A stretch of DNA of 24,109 bases from Fragilaria radians. Lineage: Eukaryota > Bacillariophyta > Fragilariophyceae > Fragilariales > Fragilariaceae. Shown in pieces: positions 1-8,960 of this stretch. Below the pieces are notes generated by a model that saw only the letters and a list, made by a program, of their open reading frames with translations, had not been told where the DNA came from and did no database searches. The stretch is from the NCBI GenBank assembly GCA_900642245.1, contig CAAAJI010000591.1, positions 6,255 through 30,363 of the forward strand, in the 5' to 3' direction. The stretch's first letter is position 1. Every line of letters begins with the position of its first letter. Both the position numbers and the translations under genes were made by a program.

Positions 1-1
1 C

Positions 2-1294
2 GCTTCAACGTTTATGGCTGACTTTGAGGACAGTACCAGTCCTGTTTGGACCAATATGCTAGATGGTCAGCTCAATCTTCGAGACGCTGTTTCAGGGACT
101 ATTTCGTACACACATCCAAAGACAGGAAAGGTATACAAGCTCAAGGATAAAACTGCAGTGCTCTTGGTACGCCCAAGAGGATGGCATTTGAATGAGGCCC
201 ACTTAATTATCAATGGAAAAGAGGCTTCAGGATCTCTTGTAGACTTTGGACTTTATTTTTTTCATAACGTTTCAAATCTCCTAGCTAAAGGATCTGGACC
301 CTATTTCTATTTGCCAAAGCTAGAAAATCATCAAGAGGCAAAGCTGTGGAATGATGTCTTTATTGCTGCTCAACAATACCTTGGTGTTCCCGTAGGGACA
401 ATTCGTGCAACGGCTCTTTTAGAGACGATAACTGCTGCTTTTGAAATGGAAGAAATTTTATTTCAGCTTCGCGAACATTCCATTGGTTTGAATTGCGGTC
501 GATGGGACTACCTATTTTCCTTCATTAAAAAGTTTAAAAAGCACCCTGATAAAATTACTCCAGATCGCAGCTTTCTAACTATGACAACACCGCTAATGGA
601 GGCTTATGTCACACGTTTGATACAAGTTTGTCATAGACGGGGAACATTTGCCATGGGAGGCATGTCCGCCGTGATTCCTATCAAAGATGATAGCAATCGG
701 AATGAGGCTGCCATGAAGAGTGTCCAGCAAGACAAGCTCCGTGAGGTGAAAGCAGGGCATGACGGAACTTGGGTTGCACATCCAGACCTTGTCAAGGTTG
801 CTCGCCAAGTCTTTGATGAGCATATGCCTTGGCCAAATCAGATTTTCAATATTCCAAACAGTTGCCAAGTCACAGCTTCAGATTTGTTGAAGCTGCCAAG
901 AATTGATTCATCGAAAGCAATAACCTCTGCGGGTTTGAAACATGGAATCGCAATTGTCTTGGCATATACAGAAGCTTGGTTGCGGGGCGTCGGCTGTATA
1001 CCTCTTCATAATTTCATGGAGGATGCCGCTACAGCCGAAATTTCTCGCGCACAGATTTGGCAATGGAGATATCATGGTGTTGAAACTGCAGATGATCGAA
1101 AGGTCATCACTTCCGAACGAGTAAAAGAATTGGTTACGCAGGAAGTGAATCAACATGAAGGTGGTAAATGGGCTTTGGCAGGAAAGTTAGTAACCGATAT
1201 GTTGACAACTGATGAATTTGATGACTTCTTGACAAGCGTATGCTATCCATACATTATTGACGTTAGTGATGAGAGTACTTTAAGCAAACTCTAA
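2..1294 (+). CDS. Malate synthase (glyoxylate cycle), 5' part outside the window, peroxisomal
   Basis: Condenses glyoxylate with acetyl-CoA to give malate, the second glyoxylate-cycle step. The frame is open from base 2, so the first Met in view (base 14) is internal: family members have coding sequence before the M-A-D-F-E-D motif. Counting that Met as 1, the substrate-binding Arg region R-P-R-G-W-H is at 53-58. The metal ligands are Glu137 (L-E-T-I) and Asp165 (G-R-W-D-Y), 28 residues apart as in characterised enzymes. The catalytic-base motif M-E-D-A-A-T-A-E has its Asp at 337. The protein ends in Ser-Lys-Leu, a canonical type 1 peroxisomal targeting signal. No intron or frame break is seen over 430 codons. 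It belongs to the A-type eukaryotic/bacterial subfamily. The N-terminal domain, perhaps 100 or more residues, lies to the left. Family identity is very secure. Confidence 0.96.
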   Translation, partial: ASTFMADFEDSTSPVWTNMLDGQLNLRDAVSGTISYTHPKTGKVYKLKDKTAVLLVRPRGWHLNEAHLIINGKEASGSLVDFGLYFFHNVSNLLAKGSGPYFYLPKLENHQEAKLWNDVFIAAQQYLGVPVGTIRATALLETITAAFEMEEILFQLREHSIGLNCGRWDYLFSFIKKFKKHPDKITPDRSFLTMTTPLMEAYVTRLIQVCHRRGTFAMGGMSAVIPIKDDSNRNEAAMKSVQQDKLREVKAGHDGTWVAHPDLVKVARQVFDEHMPWPNQIFNIPNSCQVTASDLLKLPRIDSSKAITSAGLKHGIAIVLAYTEAWLRGVGCIPLHNFMEDAATAEISRAQIWQWRYHGVETADDRKVITSERVKELVTQEVNQHEGGKWALAGKLVTDMLTTDEFDDFLTSVCYPYIIDVSDESTLSKL

Positions 1295-3260
1295 CCGTTA
1301 TCAAGGGTAACGATAATGATTTATCTAAATAATAGGAAACTATGAGTTTTTAATTTTTAAATGGTAAAAATGACTCCCTTTTCATATGGGAACAAGGCAA
1401 CACTTTATCCTATTAACATTATGAAATAGGAGAAGCATCAGCTCAAAGGAATTAGCTTATGAAACCTTATGGTTGAAAATGCTTCTGAAAAGTGGATTCT
1501 ACCAGCTTTCAGTACGATCATAACACTTACGTGAGTGCCTGAAGGAGGTGAATACGTATTTAAGATGTTCATACATCAAGAGTGCCTTATCAAGTAAAGA
1601 AGACCTTTATCAAACTCTGTAGCCAAGTCTGGGATTCATTCAGGCACCAGTGATTCCAAATGTATGATCTGTACTTCAGATGGATTTTTTATTGCAGTCT
1701 ATACTCATCTGTCTTGGAGAACTTGTTGCAAGTAAATTACAGCCCAGAGAAAATGAATGTTTGCTTTAGACAAATAAATTTACTCAGAGCCAAGATTGAT
1801 TTTTACATAGGAGTCAATGGCTACGTCCTGCGTCTGCTTCTTGAAATACTTAAGTGGCCACAACATGTGATACTATTCCTGCAATACTGATAGTATAATC
1901 AAATGTTGGCCAATAAAGATGTTGTATATATTTTCACATCCATTCACTGACGCCTAGGCTAGATTGTCGATTTCTATTGGTACTCAAATCATTTACTCTC
2001 AATGAAACCCTAATACAAAACAGAAGAAGAAGAATCAAACTTCTCAATAATCACGGAAGACGATCAGAAAATGAGTGTAGGAAGGCAAAAATGACTGAAA
2101 GGGAAAATTACCTGTACCAAGACCAAGAATCAGGAATCAGAAATAGCAGAGACTTATTCGATGAGTATCCACGAATCTAGTAGCTTTGCATTTGTGTGAG
2201 AATCCAATGCTTTCACAATTTCGCTTAGAAAATCTACCTGCAAAATGAGCACAATTAGTATGTTCTCAATGAAAAGTCGAGCGTGCTCTATCCAATATTG
2301 AAGAAGAAAAGTATATTCTATGAAATTATAAATAACTGCTCTTGTCATTTAAATTCTTCTCAAGCAGAGTCTTGACAAACTAATTTTTCGTTATGATAAT
2401 GTTGTTTTAGATCAGCTTATGATATACGATCAATTATTATTTCCAGGTCATTTTGGCGAGTAAAAACTCTATTGACCGCTTTCAATTAGAATGTTATAAT
2501 TAAATCATGTTAAGCTTCATGAAACACATGTGATATGTTACAACCTCTAGCTATCGATCTTTGATAAGTATCACCTAAAATTATAGGCTCGCATTTGCGT
2601 CAAATGAATTTAATGTTGACGTAATGAGTTTTTCTTTGACTGGAGTGAGAAAGGATGAAATGCTTTACCTTTCAAGACTGATAGTGAATATTTTGAAGGG
2701 ATGAAGGCTTTACCTTTCAAGAGTTATAGCGAATACATTGCTATGTCTGAAGGAGTCAAGGAGATCTTGTTTATTGATTTTCATTTAGAAAGCTAGGAAA
2801 GTTCCTTCGAACTAGAGCTACATACTGTGTGATGTTAGAGACAGATCTTAAATGTTCACCAGTGAAGGAAACTAGGGGTCTAAAGTTCACTCCTTTTAAC
2901 TACAAGATTAGAGTTCGTGTTGCATTCCAAGAAAGTATTCAGGATTCATAAACTGGCATTCATAGCATACAAAAAATCTTCTCCTTTAAAAGGTGATGCT
3001 ACTTTGAACTTGTATTTCTCTTTCAGATGAAATCCTCTTGATTTTAAGTTTCATACAATGATCTGACCAATGGATGCAATCGAAAAATGAGAAGTAAAAG
3101 CGTTGGGTTAGATTGGTTTACTGAAAGTTTTTGTGAATTTAGCGGTAACTTCTAGTTATTACTTGAGAAAATTATTTCGGATCATAGTTTGGTAAGAACA
3201 TCTTGAATGTTCTTACGTTTGTATTTTGCAAGCAAACATTTATAATTATAATTTCAAAGC
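1295..3260. other. Intergenic stretch, no recognisable gene
   Basis: About 2 kb between malate synthase and the ankyrin gene. It holds only short open frames (all under 80 codons) with no recognisable domain, and no tRNA-like or rRNA-like sequence was seen. It is AT-rich. It contains one diverged 45-bp tandem duplication (2651-2740) and a 9-bp inverted pair (GTGCCTGAA near 1533, TTCAGGCAC near 1638). The right end should carry the promoter of the ankyrin gene, but no clear TATA or initiator element stands out. Confidence 0.6.
2651..2740. repeat. Two-copy 45-bp tandem duplication, diverged
   Basis: Two adjacent 45-bp units (2651-2695 and 2696-2740) share the core CTTTACCTTTCAAGA and a later ATAGYGAATA block at exactly 45-bp spacing. 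Several substitutions separate them. Only the second copy lies in a short ATG-initiated frame of about 31 codons, and the same frame in copy 1 holds stop codons. It is probably a non-coding duplication. Confidence 0.6.
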
Positions 3261-3795
3261 ATGGCGAAAACTGCTACCCTATCACTCACTGAGGAAGTTA
3301 AGTTTGAGATGTGGGACGATGTGATAAAACGACTGGATAAATCGAAAAATGAAGCAACATTCGTTGTGAAATTGCAACAATACGGAACAACAGCGGACGG
3401 ATATCCATTGCATTGCTTGTGCAAAAAGCGACAGTGTCCTGTTTATGTGTTCAAGGCAATCCTATCAGCAATGCCAAAAGCAATCCAAGTATCCCTACAG
3501 CCATTTGATATCCTCCCAATCCATTTGGCATGTATACATGGAGCATCACTTGATATCATCAAATTACTGGTCGATACGTATCCCGAAAGTGTTAATGTAC
3601 AAGATATGGAGGGGAATTTGGCAATTCATCATGCTTGCTTTTTGGGAGATACGATAGTTGTGGACTATCTTTGTAGAATTTCCCCCAACTCACTCTATAG
3701 CATTAACAAGAAGCTTCAAAATCCTCTTCACTTGGCTTGTAGTCGACTTGATACGTCCCATAATTTAATTGCATTACTTTTGAGGTATTGCCCCT
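3261..3795 (+). pseudogene. Ankyrin-repeat protein, N-terminal part, interrupted by LTR element A
   Basis: Starts at ATG 3261 and gives about 178 native residues before the LTR begins at 3796. The open frame runs 20 bases into the LTR and stops there, so the last residues are transposon-derived. Repeats carry the family signatures P-L-H-C-L-C, L-P-I-H-L-A-C-I-H-G, L-A-I-H-H-A-C and N-P-L-H-L-A-C-S, spaced about 33-38 residues apart. They are consistent with alpha-helical ankyrin repeats used for protein-protein contacts. The N-terminal W-D-D-V-I-K-R-L segment resembles the capping helix of the large ankyrin families in diatoms. No downstream ankyrin sequence was found after element A or B, so the 3' part is lost or elsewhere. 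The partner is unknown. A short truncated protein could still be made. Confidence 0.85.
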
Positions 3796-3948
3796 TGTTG
3801 AATCACTTGTTGTAATGATGACTACAACCTACAAACTCTCACTACGATTTTCTAATCTGAGGTTTTAACAAATTATGAGCTGGAATTTACATTCTTCGAA
3901 CAAATTTCTGTCAGTTTGTCTGTAACTCTTATCGCGTATCTTCCAACA
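3796..3948 (-). repeat. 3' LTR of element A
   Basis: 153 bp, TGTTG...CAACA on either strand. It matches 8961-9113 except for 4 substitutions (one near the left end, one mid-LTR, two close together). It contains on the plus strand GTTTTAACAAATTA at 3862-3875, the segment complementary to the putative primer-binding site. It sits directly against the ankyrin reading frame. Confidence 0.95.
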
Positions 3949-3977
3949 CACTCCTGCTGACCAACTACTATTTCTCC
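3949..3977 (-). promoter_or_regulatory. Candidate polypurine tract next to the 3' LTR of element A
   Basis: Read in the element's sense, the bases just before the 3' LTR are purine-rich (AGCAGGAGTG then TGTTGG). That is the right place for the plus-strand primer, but the run is short and contains a C and a T. A second purine block (GAGGAGAAATAG) lies about 20 bases further up. The tract is called by position; its exact extent is uncertain. Confidence 0.4.
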
Positions 3978-5678
3978 TCAAATGTTCATTATTTTCTTCC
4001 TAAATTCATGAAACTTCATTCCCACCAATGGTTTTGTCATATAGTCTCCTAACATTTCTGTAGTTGGGCAGAACTCAATCTTAATTTCTTTGCGATTAAT
4101 CAAGTCATTCATAAAAAAATACTTGATATCAAAATGTCTAGTTCTCTTTCCTGAACTTGTTTTACCATTCATCTCCAACTTCATTGCTGCCTGATTATCT
4201 CTGTAAACAATATTCTCTTTAACTTGATATCCTTGTTCATTTAAAAATAATTTTGTCCATAGAACCTTGGAAGCAATATCATCAAAGGAGATCAATTCTG
4301 CTTCAGTTGAACTTCTAGTATTTGTCTTTTGCTTTGTTGAAACAACTTGAGCCGCTCCCTTGCCTAATGTCATAATTGCACCTGTTTGGCTTCGCATGTC
4401 ATTATGTACGGCAAAGGATGCATCTAAATACCACTTGACAATCCAAGTATCATCCATCGACAATCTCAATTTATCATCCTTTGTGCTTTTTAGAAATTGC
4501 AACAATAAAATCAATTTATCCCAATCTTCCTCTGTTGGGTTTATTACCCTTGTTGTTAAAAATGCAATACATGGCATTATATCTGGTCTTGCTCTTTTTG
4601 CCAAGAATAATCCCTTTGCCACAAATGTATGAAAAATTTCATGATCCTTACCTTTTAATTGTGTATTTTTCTCCTCATTTCCAACTTTGAATAAGTTCTG
4701 GTCCCATGGATACTTCACCTTTTTATCACCTAAATCATATGGGAATTCCTTAATCATCTCTTCTACGTATTCTTTCATATAAATCTGGAGAATCTCATTT
4801 TCCGAATAATCAAGTGTCATAGCCAAATACTTATGCACTTTTCCACGGACTGCCTTCACTAAACCAATGCTTTCATTGCCATATTTTTCATTCAACCAAT
4901 TATGAAAACTATCATTTACTTGAGCAGATTTGTGGCTTGATTTCAAATCATCGACGTGCCATACCACTGTGTGTTGTGTGCCATTTATCATACGATTGGC
5001 AACACAAGGATCATATGGATTAATTTTGAAACCAATTGACTCCAAATCATTTCTCAATTTCTTATAGAAAAGCAATGCTGATTGTAACATTCCATAGATT
5101 GCTTTTAATACTTGAACATACAAAATCTTCTTCCCATTTACGATTGAGACATAATCTTTATAAATAAGTGGATCTAATTCAACAAGCATATCAACCAATG
5201 CACCTCTTATCTTCATAATAATTCTTTCTCCATCTTTTGTCCTTCCTGCTGGTGTTTGAACAAATGCATTTGGGATATCCATGGTCATCACATCCCTCTT
5301 TTCTTTTGCATCAATAATTCCCGTAAGTACAATTGATTCTGTTACAACTGTAGGACTTGATGCCTCCTCCTTACTCATAAATTTACGCTGTACACTTCCA
5401 TTTGCACAGGTTCTTGCCTTGATTCGTTTATCACTCTTTTCAACCAAAAAAATTAAACTTTCCATTGATCTCTCTCTTTCTTTATCAGTCAAAGATTCTA
5501 ATTTCACTGGTACAAAAACACCTCTTGCATGCAACTGTCTCATTTCATTAAATGCTGCTTCTTTTCCTTTTTCTCCATAACGATTAAAACCTTGTTCAAG
5601 GTTGTATGTTTGTAATAATCCAAATTGATTTGTCTCTTTATTCCCTGTTGTATTGAATTTTGTGAATGACCTGAGCAA
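3978..5678 (-). CDS. Element A reverse transcriptase and RNase H
   Basis: 566 codons open from just after a TAA at about 5679; there is no natural Met start, and the region should be fused to the integrase. RT motifs include E-E-A-S-S-P-T (104-110), the first catalytic Asp in M-D-I-P-N-A-F (Asp134), the K-A-I-Y-G block (192-196) and H-V-D-D (241-244) in place of the usual Y-V-D-D. RNase H has W-Y-L-D-A-S-F (Asp419), S-T-E-A-E (Glu459), R-D-N-Q-A (Asp494) and G-D-Y-M-T-K-P near the end (Asp546). All catalytic acids are present and there is no stop in this half. It copies element RNA into DNA in virus-like particles. It terminates with TGA 30 bases before the 3' LTR. The frame differs by one from the upstream integrase. 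Confidence 0.95.
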   Translation of the reverse strand: MLRSFTKFNTTGNKETNQFGLLQTYNLEQGFNRYGEKGKEAAFNEMRQLHARGVFVPVKLESLTDKERERSMESLIFLVEKSDKRIKARTCANGSVQRKFMSKEEASSPTVVTESIVLTGIIDAKEKRDVMTMDIPNAFVQTPAGRTKDGERIIMKIRGALVDMLVELDPLIYKDYVSIVNGKKILYVQVLKAIYGMLQSALLFYKKLRNDLESIGFKINPYDPCVANRMINGTQHTVVWHVDDLKSSHKSAQVNDSFHNWLNEKYGNESIGLVKAVRGKVHKYLAMTLDYSENEILQIYMKEYVEEMIKEFPYDLGDKKVKYPWDQNLFKVGNEEKNTQLKGKDHEIFHTFVAKGLFLAKRARPDIMPCIAFLTTRVINPTEEDWDKLILLLQFLKSTKDDKLRLSMDDTWIVKWYLDASFAVHNDMRSQTGAIMTLGKGAAQVVSTKQKTNTRSSTEAELISFDDIASKVLWTKLFLNEQGYQVKENIVYRDNQAAMKLEMNGKTSSGKRTRHFDIKYFFMNDLINRKEIKIEFCPTTEMLGDYMTKPLVGMKFHEFRKKIMNI

Positions 5679-7128
5679 TTACTTTACTTGACTCTTCACC
5701 GTATTCAATACATTCACTATTCTTTTCAGGCAAATCATGTTGCAGCAAGTTAGTACGGATGACTGGCTTTACTCTTCTACCACTTCTTGTCACTATACCT
5801 CCTATGTCATCAACTTCATGCTGTATTTCCTCTATGTCATCATTTTCATTCATAACTTCTTCATTTGTTAATTCTTGAATTTCCTCATCTCTAAATCCAT
5901 GATTTATCTCAATATCTTCATCATTTTCTTCTTCTGGTATGTTCACAGGGTTTTCTTCAACATGCCTCACTCCTACAATCTCATATAAATCATTCTCATC
6001 AACTTCCACAGAATTGCCATCTTCATCATCTGGGATCATCGTTTCCAGATCCTCATCATATACTTCATCTTTGGATTCATACTGCACTCCTGGAAGCCAA
6101 GAATTATCATATAAGATCACTCCTGTTTTTGATGTAACTTTCATCCCTTCAGGCATCTTTTCACGCTGTGCTAATTTATGCACACATTCAATAATGTGTT
6201 GAGTCATTGGAATCATGGTCACCTGCCTTCTTTTTATAACTTGACCTGTCATCAAATTCATTATCTCGTGACCTCCTTGTAAGTTGGATAAAAACCTCAA
6301 GTAAATGCCATCAATTGCTCTTGGTTTCAATGAATTTGTCGGATCATTTTCATCATGTGCTTGAACATATGTTCCAAAGGGAACCACACAATGCTTTTCA
6401 TAATCTAGCACTTCTTTGTGCATTATCATCCTTGGACTGTAGAAGTGTGATGTTCCCCCTCTTGGAGGAAAATAATTGAGCTTCTTTGTACTATCCATAA
6501 CTAAAACTTGCAGCATTAACTTTGGCATAGTCTTGAATGGTAATCGATGAAATATTGCCCTTACTCTTTCCTTAATCAGCCTATTATTCCTCTCTGCCTC
6601 AGGTACATGCTCCTTGGCACTGGAAAAATTGAATGTAATGCTGAAATCCTTTTCAAATCCTTCAATTATTGGCTTAAATTCATTATCAGCATGAATTTGG
6701 GTAACTTTGAACCCTGCTTTCTGATAGATCTTTATTACATTCTTCAAAACACGAATATATTCTTCTTTTCCTTGATGTCTTATTGCCTCAGCCGTCCGGT
6801 ACATTATATTTCTGGAAATTGTGGTGAAAAAGGCAATTCCATTCACAAACATTGTGTCAATGCACAGTGTTACATTTTGCTGTCTTTCCATCAATTCAGG
6901 CGGAATCTCAATATAATCAGAAACAACTGGATTTGGTTTTGATCTGGTTGTTTTTCCTTTAATTCCTCCAATATCCGGTCCAAAAATTGCTTCTGAAATG
7001 TTAACATCTTCAATTGTCACCGGGTTATTTCTAATGGAATTCATATTAATTATTGCTTTGAAATCATGAATAGAAGGTGTTCCTAGACAATGGTATAGTT
7101 CTCTTGCCTTATATGCTCTGAGAATTTG
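5638..7128 (-). CDS. Element A integrase, with pre-integrase region and acidic C-terminal linker
   Basis: The open frame directly follows the TGA at 7129-7131 and is in phase with gag-protease. The first Met is 28 codons later (7044). The leading segment (A-R-E-L-Y-H, G-T-P-S) is the Copia pre-integrase region. The Cys expected in the following N-C-P-V-T-like block is Asn here. Counting from the Met at 7044, the DDE core has Asp63 (C-I-D-T-M-F-V-N-G), Asp120 (H-A-D-N-E-F) and Glu151 (P-E-A-E-R-N-N-R). The tail (residues about 310-430) is strongly acidic and ends in T-R-S-G-R-R-V-K-P, a linker commonly seen before Copia RT. The enzyme inserts cDNA into the genome. It ends in TAA at 5638-5640, overlapping the next frame by 41 bases. 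Confidence 0.93.
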   Translation of the reverse strand, partial: QILRAYKARELYHCLGTPSIHDFKAIINMNSIRNNPVTIEDVNISEAIFGPDIGGIKGKTTRSKPNPVVSDYIEIPPELMERQQNVTLCIDTMFVNGIAFFTTISRNIMYRTAEAIRHQGKEEYIRVLKNVIKIYQKAGFKVTQIHADNEFKPIIEGFEKDFSITFNFSSAKEHVPEAERNNRLIKERVRAIFHRLPFKTMPKLMLQVLVMDSTKKLNYFPPRGGTSHFYSPRMIMHKEVLDYEKHCVVPFGTYVQAHDENDPTNSLKPRAIDGIYLRFLSNLQGGHEIMNLMTGQVIKRRQVTMIPMTQHIIECVHKLAQREKMPEGMKVTSKTGVILYDNSWLPGVQYESKDEVYDEDLETMIPDDEDGNSVEVDENDLYEIVGVRHVEENPVNIPEEENDEDIEINHGFRDEEIQELTNEEVMNENDDIEEIQHEVDDIGGIVTRSGRRVKPVIRTNLLQHDLPEKNSECIEYGEESSKVIAQVIHKIQYNRE

Positions 7129-7131
7129 TCA
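7129..7131 (-). other. In-frame TGA between protease and integrase of element A
   Basis: On the minus strand the frame reads Tyr-Thr-Asn-TGA-Gln-Ile-Leu and then continues unbroken into the pre-integrase region. By family pattern an Arg is plausible at this place, so CGA to TGA (loss of a CpG) explains it simply. Programmed readthrough is possible but unproven. TGA is a normal stop elsewhere in this window. Confidence 0.85.
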
Positions 7132-8850
7132 ATTTGTATAGAAATTCTTCCTTTCCTCTAATGTGTTCAGCATATTTATTTCCTTAGATTCAAGCTTGCT
7201 TGTGTCAAATGTATTCTTTGGTTTATAATAATAAAGTCCATTCACAGCCTGCTTGAATTCAATTTCTTTTCCTCCACCCATATGGACAACAAAAGCCTTC
7301 TTTTTGTCAGAATCATAAGTTATTCTGTAGAATCTTTCCATTTCATGGAACGCAAAGATATTAGTGATTGCCTGAGGATTATACCAAACTCGTTTTGGAT
7401 ATCCAGGCACTATTCCAGTTAATTTTGTTGTTAGATCTCCACCATTTGTGGATAGTATTAATTCTTCATCACTCTCCTTAATATCTTGTAAGTACTTCCG
7501 ATTACAAAAAACACTGGCTGTTGATTCATTGTCTAACAATATCCAATCTCTCATTTCTTGTGCTTGATAGAATTGTACATGAGTTCCTGCCCAATTAATT
7601 GTGTTTATTGTTTCACTTGGTAAAGTTGAAGGATTTACCAGACGTTGTGAAGTATTATTTTCACCCCTTTGCTCTGCATTGATATGGGTTTGCTGCCTTT
7701 GCATGTCATTTTTCTTCACTTTGTTCACATACCATTCTTCTCTTGGTTTGCTCTTTTCATTACATTTTGGAGATTTGTGTCCTGTCTTACCGCAACAGTA
7801 ACACTTGCCCTCAAGTTGAGCAAAGGATAACTCAGGTATATCCATATTATCATCTCTCTTAGGCTTGTTCTCATTTTCCTTACTTTTCTCTTGACCTTTT
7901 CTTCCTAAATTGTCGAATTTATGGTTATTTAGCACATTGGAAGCATCAACAATGGATTTTGGATACTGGTCATGCTTTAGTGATTGTTGCTGTCTGAGAT
8001 TGTTTAGCAATGACCCATATTTCGCTTTATCACTATTCTCAAGGTAAGCATAAGCTAAAAACTGTTCAAAAGCAATCTCTTGGCATTTCCTCACTTCTTG
8101 TGGATCATTTTCCTTGTACCCTTCCATTGATTCAACATATCTTGTCAATATTAGTGGCCCACCTAATTGAGATACCAATAAATCCTTGGCTGTTTTAAAT
8201 CTTCTTGTGTAATCTGTCAAACTCTCCTGATCTTTTTGCTTCAAGTTGATCAATGTCTTCATCACATCTAGTATAATTGACATTTCATATCTGTGTTCTT
8301 GGAAATTCAGAGAGTGCTGTTTAATTGCTCGCAACAGTTCTATGGGATTATTCTTAATCAGATTCTCAAAATCATTTCTGGATTCTATCTTTACTTGCAT
8401 TCCTCTTGCACATCTTTCCCAAATCAAAGCATAAGCTTTAACTCTGTTGTTTTCATAACTCTGTTTCCTTTTCATGTAACCTGCAAACTCTTCTCTGAAT
8501 TCTAGTTCAAACTGACGATCTAATACAATTTTTTCTGATAGATCTTCACTTGTAGATACTTGTAGTTCTGGTTTGAGCCCGCTTACCTCAAACTCCTTTA
8601 ATTCATCAAGAGCACTGGCAATATCATTTCCAAACTCAAATTCTTTCTTGACATGGTTGATAATGAATAAAGTTGTCAACTTGTATTCTGAGACCTGTTT
8701 CGCAGTGCCCAAGAAATACATGTAATCTTTAAGTTCCTTCTTAACCATAGGCCTATGCCTCTCTTGAGGACTATTTGTCTTCTGATAACTACTCTTGCTT
8801 CTTGCATTCATTTGGTTATTCCTACCTCTTGGAGTATTCACCGATTTCAT
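7129..8850 (-). CDS. Element A Gag and aspartic protease
   Basis: 573 codons from the ATG at 8850, the first good start after the leader. Residues about 40-300 form an alpha-helical Gag capsid region that also forms the particle shell. A CCHC zinc knuckle spans Cys350-Cys363 (C-x2-C-x4-H-x4-C), expected to bind RNA. The protease starts at W-I-L-L-D (Asp440), where the motif is D-N-E-S-T rather than the usual D-[ST]-G. The later hydrophobic and glycine-rich block (L-T-G-I-V-P-G) matches the protease fold region. The frame ends at TGA (7129-7131), and the same frame continues into integrase, so the stop is internal to the expected polyprotein. Confidence 0.92.
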   Translation of the reverse strand: MKSVNTPRGRNNQMNARSKSSYQKTNSPQERHRPMVKKELKDYMYFLGTAKQVSEYKLTTLFIINHVKKEFEFGNDIASALDELKEFEVSGLKPELQVSTSEDLSEKIVLDRQFELEFREEFAGYMKRKQSYENNRVKAYALIWERCARGMQVKIESRNDFENLIKNNPIELLRAIKQHSLNFQEHRYEMSIILDVMKTLINLKQKDQESLTDYTRRFKTAKDLLVSQLGGPLILTRYVESMEGYKENDPQEVRKCQEIAFEQFLAYAYLENSDKAKYGSLLNNLRQQQSLKHDQYPKSIVDASNVLNNHKFDNLGRKGQEKSKENENKPKRDDNMDIPELSFAQLEGKCYCCGKTGHKSPKCNEKSKPREEWYVNKVKKNDMQRQQTHINAEQRGENNTSQRLVNPSTLPSETINTINWAGTHVQFYQAQEMRDWILLDNESTASVFCNRKYLQDIKESDEELILSTNGGDLTTKLTGIVPGYPKRVWYNPQAITNIFAFHEMERFYRITYDSDKKKAFVVHMGGGKEIEFKQAVNGLYYYKPKNTFDTSKLESKEINMLNTLEERKNFYTN

Positions 8851-8960
8851 GGTTTGATCAGCTGATTTCCTCTGTCAACGATCGCGCTAACTATCTCGTT
8901 TCAACCAGCCCTGTTTTCTCTGTTAACGATCGCGCTAACTGACTTGTAATTTGTTAAAAC
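8851..8960 (-). promoter_or_regulatory. Element A untranslated leader: putative self-complementary primer site plus two CGATCG hairpins
   Basis: 110 bases between the 5' LTR and the Gag ATG. The first 14 sense bases after the LTR (8960 down to 8947) read GTTTTAACAAATTA. They do not begin TGG as a tRNA 3'-end primer site would, and they are perfectly complementary to the LTR segment at 9027-9040. Two copies of a 23-bp direct repeat follow (8918-8940 and 8870-8892, 22/23 identical). Each contains an 18-nt unit, GTTAGCGCGATCGTTAAC in the first, that can fold with CGCGAUCG in the loop. The leader is a local CG-rich spot in AT-rich DNA. Confidence 0.7.

Noticed and set aside
6547..6942. Plus-strand 131-codon frame inside element A integrase
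   Set aside because: It overlaps the conserved integrase core on the other strand and has no recognisable features.
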